Origin: Limonium bicolor
Taxonomy: Eukaryota > Streptophyta > Magnoliopsida > Caryophyllales > Plumbaginaceae
Assembly: GCA_023374045.1 (NCBI GenBank)
Contig: CM041777.1
Location: forward strand, 83,508,300 to 83,572,299
DNA length: 64,000 nt
Direction: 5' to 3'
In this document: one piece after another, positions 57,603 to 64,000 of the stretch
Position numbering within the stretch: the stretch's first letter is position 1
Layout: every line of letters begins with the position of its first letter
Notes under the pieces: generated by a model
Database searches by the model: none
What the model saw: only the letters and a program-made list of their open reading frames with translations
Told to the model about the DNA's origin: nothing
Position numbers and translations under genes: made by a program

Positions 57603-59640
57603 ATGGCTGATCAGGACATGGCTGATGAAGAGTTCGATTTATTTTGTCGTGAGGAGGAGGAAAATGAGCAGCAAATGGTACCGGTCCCATCTACATCTGC
57701 CGCTGCTGCTGTTGCCCCATCCACATCTGCCGCTGCTGCTGTTGGCCCTTCCATGAGTGCACCTTCTACGAGTGCTACTCAGAGACCCAGAGGTAGAGGT
57801 CCGACCCGTGGGTTGAAACTGCAGAAACCGGATCAGATTAGTCTTCTGTGGGACCAGTATGGGAGGTATGGTGGGGGCAGCAGGTCAGAGTTCGCTAGTA
57901 TGCTAGGGACTCTGGCCAGATCACATTGCTGCATCAACCACACATGGAAACAAGTCCCGGAAAAAGTAAAGGAGACCATCTGGAAGAAGGTGCAAGAACG
58001 GTACAAGATCCCAGAAGAAGTGAAGAAGACCGTTCTTTCTTTGGTGGCCGGCAAAGCTAAATCATTCCGCCACTACTTGGTTGAGCATTGGATCAACAGG
58101 GTGCCCCCACGTGAGCCTCCGCCGTATGTTGTATACAATGGCATGATACTGAAGAGGAGTGGAAGGAGTTCGTTGAGGCACGCCACCTTGGCCGGTGGTG
58201 GGGGGTGTTTCTTTATTTTTTGTGTACTCTTTTCTTAATTAATGCTCATAATGCTTTATCCCTGATTTTCTAATTAATTTCCTGTTGTACTTTCTTAACA
58301 GCAAGTACAAGAACAAGCACGACAAAACCGTGAAGCTAATCTCTACCCCCACACCATGGGACGAAGGGGATATGTGGGCAGCCTCGAGGGATGGAAAGAA
58401 GCTAGTTTGCTGACACGGAGGAACGAGGATGGAAGTGAATGCCCGATCGAGGATGTCTCTGAGGCGAGGAGGGTGCAGATGTACATACTGGGACGCCAGA
58501 AAACGACCAGCGAAGGTCAGAGGATATTTCCTAATGCTGCGATGGAACAACTGGCAAACCAAATTGTAAGTATTTGAAAGTAGCTGTTGAATAATTTACT
58601 TATATACTCAAGTGTTTGTTGATCTTAAATCTCGTCATTAACTTCTTTGAAAATTGGACAGTACGATGCGGCACAGAGAGAGAAGTGGACTTACACGCTC
58701 CTCCTTCTCAAGACGACGCGCTGAATCAAATGCTTGGGAAGAAGGATCACCCGGCGGTTAGAGGATTTGGGGGAGAAGTACGTCAGAAGAACGTATTCCT
58801 GCCATCTGCTAGGAAGGGTCAGATGAGTGCTGCTGAAGTCGAGGCGATGGTAGAGCGTAAGTTCTGCTGAGCGCCAAGCTAATGACGAGAAACATGCTGC
58901 TGAGCGCCGGGCTATCGATGAGAGGCTGCAGGAAGCGTTGAATGCGATTGCACATGCGACTACTCAGCAGCAGCAGCTAGATCCTCCTCGAATGTCTTCC
59001 TCGTCTAGTTGTGCTCCGGCCGCTGACCCGTACCCGTTTGCCAACATCCAGGTTAACTTTGTTTAACTATTTTTCTTCTAAATAAAGTTATTTAAATAGT
59101 ATTAGATTGGACTCACTTATTTATTTCACGTATTTCTCTGTTTATTAAAGGAGCAAAAAAATGTCGTCTCCAAATACCATTAGACGGGCACCCTGTAGAT
59201 GCGGCCTACGGGACGGTGTTGCCATCAGGTCCACTCACGCTCATCAGTTTCGTACGTCTACCCCCATTCTACGCGCGTGTGACCTTGGACCTGATAGTTG
59301 ATGGATTTGAGCATGCATACCTTCCGATGGCGATTGACAACAAATGCACGCTGATCGAAGCGAAGGGAGACATATTGCCCTGGCCAGCATGTTATATTGT
59401 TGTCACCGATGAGGTAAGACTGTTTGACAACCATTTAGTATCTAATAAAATGCATTATTTAGCATTAAGTGTCTAATCTAATCTATTATAGATCCCTGAG
59501 CTTCCTCGCCGCGTAACCCGGCCCAGACTAGAAGAGACCAGCGCGCCGGCGAATCCTGAGATCCCTGAGGTTCCTCGCCGTGTATCCCAGCCCAGAGAAG
59601 AAGAGATCAGCGCGCCGACGAATCCTGCCAGAAGGGTATG
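57603..59640 (+). pseudogene. Second CACTA gene with Ptta/En/Spm (Transposase_24) domain, spliced
   Basis: The ATG at 57603 opens an acidic start, then Ser/Thr/Ala-rich repeats (STSAAAAV), PRGRGPTRG, and the plant transposase domain LARSHCCINHTWKQVP, KVQERYKIPEE, LVEHWINRVP. Introns by GT-AG signs: to 58301; 58566-58661; 59052-59150; 59414-59491. The exon at 58302-58565 reads QARQNREANLYPHTMGRRGY, ASLLTRRNEDGSECP and EARRVQMYILGRQ. The exon at 59151-59413 reads VDAAYGTVLPSGPLTL and DILPWPACYIVVTDE, similar to the C-terminal module of such proteins. The last exon has a duplicated 22-residue Pro/Arg-rich unit (EIPEVPRRV). Some frame changes near 58140 and 58720 suggest damage. It likely binds the subterminal repeats. 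Confidence 0.72.
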
Positions 59641-59697
59641 TTCTAGATAAATGTTTAATGTTACTATAATAATCAATTAGTAATTATCTTTACATTT

Positions 59698-60822
59698 ATG
59701 GTCAAGTTTGAGCACCGACGGCCTGGTGGCATGGTGCAGCCAATGCCAGTGCCGGAGTGGAAGTTCCATGACATATCTATGGACTTCGTGGTAGGGCTTC
59801 CGCCTACAAGGGGAGGTCTGAATATGATTTGGGTTGTAGTTGACCGACTGACCAAGGTGGCCCGATTCATCCCGATGAAGGACACCTGGAAAGTGGCAAG
59901 ATTGGCAGAACTATTCGATAAAGAAATTGTAAGACATCATGGTGTACCAAAGACGATTGTATCTGACAGAGATACCAGATTCTTATCCAGATATTGGAAG
60001 TCTACACGAGAGGCATTGGGTACTGAACTGAAATTGAGTACGGCGTTTCACCCACAGACCGATGGTCAGAGTGAGCGCACCATACAGACACTTGAGGATA
60101 TGCTACGTGCATGTGCACTTGACTTTCAGACCAGCTGGATTGATAAGTTACATCTGATCGAGTTTAGTTACAACAACAGTTATCATACATCGATCAAGAT
60201 GTCTCCCTTCCAGGCATTGTACGGTAGACCATGCCGCACGCCATTATGCTGGGATGAGTCGAGTGAGACGGTCATTATAGGACCAGAGTATCTTGAGCAA
60301 GTTCAGGCAGAAGTTCGCCAGATCAGGGCTAATATGAAAGCAGCTCAGGATAGACAGAAGTCGTACGTAGATGTGCGCCGACGTGACCTGGAGTTCGCCG
60401 TGGGCGATCAGGTATTTTTGAGAGTATCCCCCATGAAGGGAGTGTTTCGTTTTGGCCAGAAAGGCAAGTTGAGCCCAAAATATGTGGGGCCTTATGTTGT
60501 GACGGAGTGGATCGGCCCGGTAGCTTATAGACTTGACTTACCCGCCGAGCTGGGCAAGGTACATGATGTATTTCATGTGTCCCAGTTGAAGAAGTATATG
60601 TCTCATCCGTCTCATGTGCTTCAGCCTGAAAGGCTAACTTTAGAGCCGACCATGCGATCAGTGGAGACTCCGGTACGGATTCTGGACACTAAGACTCGAG
60701 ACACTCGCCATAAGTCTGTGAGACTGGTGAAGGTTCTCTGGTCTAACCAGGACGTTGAGGAGGCCACTTGGGAGCTGGAAGATAAGATGAAGGCGAAGTA
60801 CCCGTCGTTGTTTACTTCTTAG
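59698..60822 (+). CDS. Integrase catalytic core with chromodomain (Tekay type), open frame
   Basis: 374 codons without interruption. The DD35E triad is complete: Asp29 in ISMDFVVG, Asp90 in VSDRDTRF and Glu126 in TDGQSERT, with 35 residues between the last two. Next are SYHTSIKMSPFQALYG, the GPY motif KYVGPYVVTEWIG, FHVSQLKKYM and the chromodomain KSVRLVKVLWSNQDVEEATW near the end. The N-terminal zinc finger is missing because the element is truncated just upstream; the first codon is a chance in-frame ATG where relatives have Lys. It is far better preserved than the other Tekay pol in this window. Without reverse transcriptase it is probably inert, but the frame could be expressed from upstream CACTA sequence. 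Confidence 0.88.
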   Translation: MVKFEHRRPGGMVQPMPVPEWKFHDISMDFVVGLPPTRGGLNMIWVVVDRLTKVARFIPMKDTWKVARLAELFDKEIVRHHGVPKTIVSDRDTRFLSRYWKSTREALGTELKLSTAFHPQTDGQSERTIQTLEDMLRACALDFQTSWIDKLHLIEFSYNNSYHTSIKMSPFQALYGRPCRTPLCWDESSETVIIGPEYLEQVQAEVRQIRANMKAAQDRQKSYVDVRRRDLEFAVGDQVFLRVSPMKGVFRFGQKGKLSPKYVGPYVVTEWIGPVAYRLDLPAELGKVHDVFHVSQLKKYMSHPSHVLQPERLTLEPTMRSVETPVRILDTKTRDTRHKSVRLVKVLWSNQDVEEATWELEDKMKAKYPSLFTS

Positions 60823-61098
60823 TGTTTGTATGTATAGGGTACGGGGCGTACCCCTATTTAAGGGGGGTAGAGCCGTTTCGGTCATAGGTATGACATGTAT
60901 TTGTATACATTGTCTGTGTTGTGTTGTCATGTTGTTAATGTTACAGACCGCTGAGTCTGAATGATGTTGTGATGTTTTGTTGTTGTTTTGTTGTTTGGAC
61001 CATGTGTCCGATATGATGTAAAGATGTTGTTAATATGATATAGAAGTGTTGTTGATATGTGTTCTCATGTTCTAATATTTAAGATATGTGGGAAGTAT
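60823..61098 (+). repeat. 3' UTR of truncated Tekay with purine tract and hairpin words
   Basis: A first tract TTTAAGGGGGGTAGAG lies at 60857-60872. Then come CAGACCGCTGAGTCTG (60944-60959) and GGACCATGTGTCC (60997-61009), inverted words like those in the LARD 3' region. Confidence 0.65.
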
Positions 61099-61135
61099 GA
61101 ACTTTGGGGACAAAGTTCTTTTAAGGGGGGTAGAT
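61099..61135 (+). promoter_or_regulatory. GGGA stem-loop and polypurine tract of truncated Tekay
   Basis: GAACTTTG (61099-61106) and CAAAGTTC (61111-61118) pair perfectly around GGGA. AAGGGGGGTAGAT abuts the LTR start at 61136. Compared with the LARD stem, C:G has become T:A on both arms. Confidence 0.85.
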
Positions 61136-61770
61136 TGAAATACCCCAAACCTAGTTATGTTGTTTAAACACCTAAATAGGGTTTAATAAGACTAAAAAGA
61201 GTCTTAGAAACCTTAGTAAACAAATTTAAACAAAAGGAAACACAAATGTGCTTTAAAGTCAATAAGAGCCAAAATGTGCTCTAAGCTTGGGATAAACTTG
61301 GGTAAGACCTAATGAGCTTACCAAGACCTCATTTATACACTAATGAACATATTAAACCAATTACCAAAGAAAACCAAGCTTGAAAACAAGTTAAAACACA
61401 AAATGTGCTTTAAGAAGTCTTAAAGCACATTTTTGAAAAATTGTCTTGTAAATGAGTTTTGAGTGGCTAAATGTCCATCATTACTCTTAAATATATATGT
61501 GTACTATATAGTATCACATTTGGGTGGCTATATTAATGGGAAATCAAAAATTTCACTTCTAAGTGTCTTGTTTAGGTGAATAGTGATTTTTATAAGCTAG
61601 TTTATAACATATGTTGTATTAAGTAATTAAATTGACAAACAAAGACTAAAATACCCTCATACTAATAAAGGGGGCCGGTTTTCTAAGTGTGTGACTCACC
61701 ACTCTTTAGTTGATAAAATAAGTAAGTAAAGAAAATTAATTAAACTTACTTTTTACTTTATAAACATAAA
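61136..61770 (+). repeat. Partial 3' LTR of truncated Tekay
   Basis: Starts TGAAATACCCCAAACCTAG and is related to the solo LTR at 49337. It is interrupted at 61771 by a reverse-oriented LTR. Confidence 0.8.
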
Positions 61771-64000
61771 TGTAACACCCCTCATAACAAATACGTAATA
61801 GTCGCTCACGTGAACAGGAATTAAAGGCGTCTCACAGCGGAAGTAATTACATTAATAGGACTCACATGGGTGTTACTTGCCACCACTCGCCCATGCGAGT
61901 GATGTAGCAGTACAACATCTTAACAAAAATTACACCTAAAAATACAATCCGCAGTGACAACGAGATACCATCTACATTTCTATCTAAGTATCAAAAGTAC
62001 AACTACTGTGAGCATCTAAACATAATCCAAATCTTACAACCCCTTTCCAGTGGAATTATTTAACACATAAAGAGGTATGAACGGTGATTCCAAAATCAAT
62101 AATGTCCTAACTACCCAACCCCGCACTTCGGCTTCAACGTGTTCAGCAACCTGCACAATAAGTGTAGTATCAGCGATAGTCGCTGAGTATGCCGGATCTG
62201 GACCCTATTGGTCACTTGTCATTTTTAACCGTCTTGATATTAGATTGATTTCATGCTTTGTCATTTTACAGATATGGTAAATACTGTAGCAACAACATGC
62301 ATGATTATATAATCATTCATCCAATCCAAATAGTCATATATGGATATACACATCACTGTCATACAACATACAATACAATGGTATTGAGAACTCAATCATC
62401 GTATGTTAACATTATCACATAGTACATTACTCGGCCCTCCGGGCCTTCACATATCATTTGTTAGGTTAGCACAGTCGGGCGTCAGTTAGGACAACCCGAA
62501 ATATACACACTTGGACAGTAGTCCCACGTACACACAATGGTGCTCACTGCCCTGATCATCCGAAGACTCTGGGACTTATTCACTTTGCCTTTGTAAAGGC
62601 GTCCATTTAGGTGGCCAAGGGCCTGGTGCCAACGGTAGCACACTCCGCCTGACGATCTATCTAGGCTCGATCAGGATTTAACTAGGGAAAACCCGATACG
62701 GGATATCCCAAGAGATCTCTACGCGCGACCAGCAGCCAGTGACTGTCTGGATTAAGGTACATCATCACATTCATTCACACTCCACTGTTAGCTTTGTTAG
62801 TTAGATAGTCAGTTACAGTTTTAGTTATGGAATACATCACTTAATTTGTTGGCTGCCCTATGGGTCTTACGCATGCCTAGAATTATTCTAGGTAACATTC
62901 ACGTTTGAGTCAAAGCTCTAGAGACCGACAATGTCGTGTCCCGTTCCTAAGTATTTTACTTAGGTTATAAATACATACTTGTAATACTTAGCGCATTAGG
63001 TCAGACAACAGTGGTCACAACACACATTCCGCATATGTAGTTTTATATAAGTCGATCTATAGTCGACGTAATATTAGTCCCGTAGGACGTTCGTGCATAA
63101 ATAAATAATGCAATGAACATAACTACACATCATAAACACATCACATACATACATCACATACATACATTCACACAAGTTATTTATCAAACAAATCCGAGCC
63201 CGAGGAATTCCTCAGGACAACCCGGATCAAATCCCTTTACATACCGTACACGCCGTTGACTCGATTCGTGCAGTGCAGTCCACTAGAGCTTTCGAGCGCG
63301 TACGTCGGGAATGCGATCTAATAATACACGGAACACTAAGCGTCAATCCACATGACAGCACAATTCGGTATTTCCGAATAATATTTGAAGTCCCAGTACT
63401 ATGTCCCCAGACTTAACGTTTGTTGCTAGTTAAAGTATCGTTATTAATATTTATAAATCCCTTGCTCGTTGTGTGAGTTAATTCTCGGTTTGCATTAGAG
63501 CATGAAACCTTACGTTATACACTTATGATACTTCACTAGGGTTTATTTACCAAACCGAGGTCTTGTACTAGCCTTAGTATTTTATGTCGTTATAACTATG
63601 GTGTATAACTTTACTTCTCGGCACGTGTTTATCTACGTGTGTATGCATTTAGCATAACAGTTTGAATAATTACATCCTTAGCCACATAATATTACTTGTG
63701 TTACATTTGTTCTATAATGTTGTACGGTACGATATTTACGTGTCACTAGACTTTATTACATGTGGCTTGGCAACTTAGAAATGTATCGAAAATAATATAC
63801 ATGTGTGCCACATTTGAGCTCCTTTTTTTTTTATATAACTTCATTACTCACAAATTACCACATAACTTATAACATATTGTAGGTATTTAATTTTATAACA
63901 TCAAAACCTTGTGGTAAAATATAACCCAAGGTCCTTTCACTCTTGTTTAATTATCGGTGGCATATAAATATGTACATCTAACCCCTTTTTCATCTCCAAC
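61771..64000 (-). repeat. Reverse-oriented large LTR, runs off the window
   Basis: Starts TGTAACACCCCTC, the reverse complement of a ...GAGGGGTGTTACA LTR end. Read in reverse, it parallels 54991 down to about 53000: ACTCGCATGGGCGAG, TCCGCTGTGAGACG, GTAGTATCAGCGA and TGACAAGTGACC. Its other end and any target duplication of ATAAA lie outside the window. No coding signal is seen. Confidence 0.8.

Larger units (their letters stand above)
46517..59697 (+). mobile_element. Autonomous-type CACTA (En/Spm) element, right end missing
   Basis: Left end CACTGGTGGAATGG, inserted after ATT in the LARD 3' LTR. Subterminal hairpins fill 46660-47145. Next come 5' exons and introns, a TNP2-type transposase gene (48554-57480, split by a solo LTR), and a second gene with a Ptta/En/Spm transposase domain (57603-59640). 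The expected right end (CCAGTG) and the rest of the LARD LTR are not found. At 59697 the sequence switches inside a presumed intron to a truncated Tekay element, which implies a deletion or rearrangement. Confidence 0.85.
59698..61770 (+). mobile_element. 5'-truncated Tekay-type element
   Basis: Begins abruptly within integrase and runs through the chromodomain, a 3' UTR with two purine tracts, a stem-loop and polypurine tract, and the first 635 bases of its 3' LTR (61136-61770), where a reverse LTR is inserted. Gag, protease, reverse transcriptase and the 5' LTR are absent. Confidence 0.85.

Overview
The window is nuclear DNA of a flowering plant, most likely a eudicot. It holds no recognisable single-copy host gene. 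Almost every stretch belongs to a plant transposon: LINEs of the DUF4283 type, Ty3/gypsy elements (Tekay-type chromovirus, Athila-like, Ogre/Tat-like), CACTA (En/Spm) elements, a degraded Mutator-like element and a small hAT-like MITE. Very long LTRs (1.3 to 5.7 kb), deep nesting and solo LTRs point to a large, repeat-rich, probably heterochromatic region. The species cannot be fixed from the sequence.

Layout. (1) 1-5217: a plant L1-type LINE, left end outside the window, ORF1 and ORF2 broken by frameshifts. (2) 5311-5618: a MITE; 5867-5933: an unexplained hairpin; 6211-7312: remains of a Mutator-like transposase; 7321-7462: an LTR/TRIM-like scrap. (3) 7463-31946: a minus-strand Athila-like element that keeps gag and protease but shows no reverse transcriptase or integrase. 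Its left LTR holds a complete Tekay element (7573-18918, target duplication CTAAT) and a CACTA fragment. Its interior holds a solo LTR (21085-22359, duplication CTTGT). Its right LTR holds a LINE that has lost most of ORF2 (27663-30878). (4) 31947-32955: the end of an older Athila-like element. (5) 32956-35374: LTR, primer-binding site and leader of an Ogre/Tat-like element, cut by (6) a Tekay-related element with 4.1 kb LTRs and no coding capacity (a LARD), from 35375. Its 3' LTR is cut at 46517 by (7) a CACTA element with a nearly readable TNP2 transposase gene and a second Ptta/En/Spm-type gene. A 5,655-bp solo LTR (49337-54991, duplication TCAGC) splits the transposase. (8) From 59698: a 5'-truncated Tekay element with an intact integrase-chromodomain frame, its LTR cut at 61771 by (9) another large LTR in reverse orientation that runs off the window.

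Order of events, read from nesting: older Athila-like and Ogre/Tat pieces came first. The Athila-like gag-pro element was then hit by the Tekay element, the CACTA fragment, the solo LTR and the LINE. On the right, the LARD entered the Ogre/Tat leader, the CACTA entered the LARD, and the solo-LTR element entered the CACTA.

The most unusual signals are non-coding. A short stem with an AGGA or GGGA loop sits just upstream of the polypurine tract in three Tekay-type families, with paired (compensatory) changes in the stem, and the same architecture occurs in the Athila-like elements. GC-rich inverted words built on GGAC/GTCC recur inside LTRs of four different families and in 3' untranslated regions. 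tRNA-like A and B boxes with tRNA-like spacing occur in both CACTA elements.
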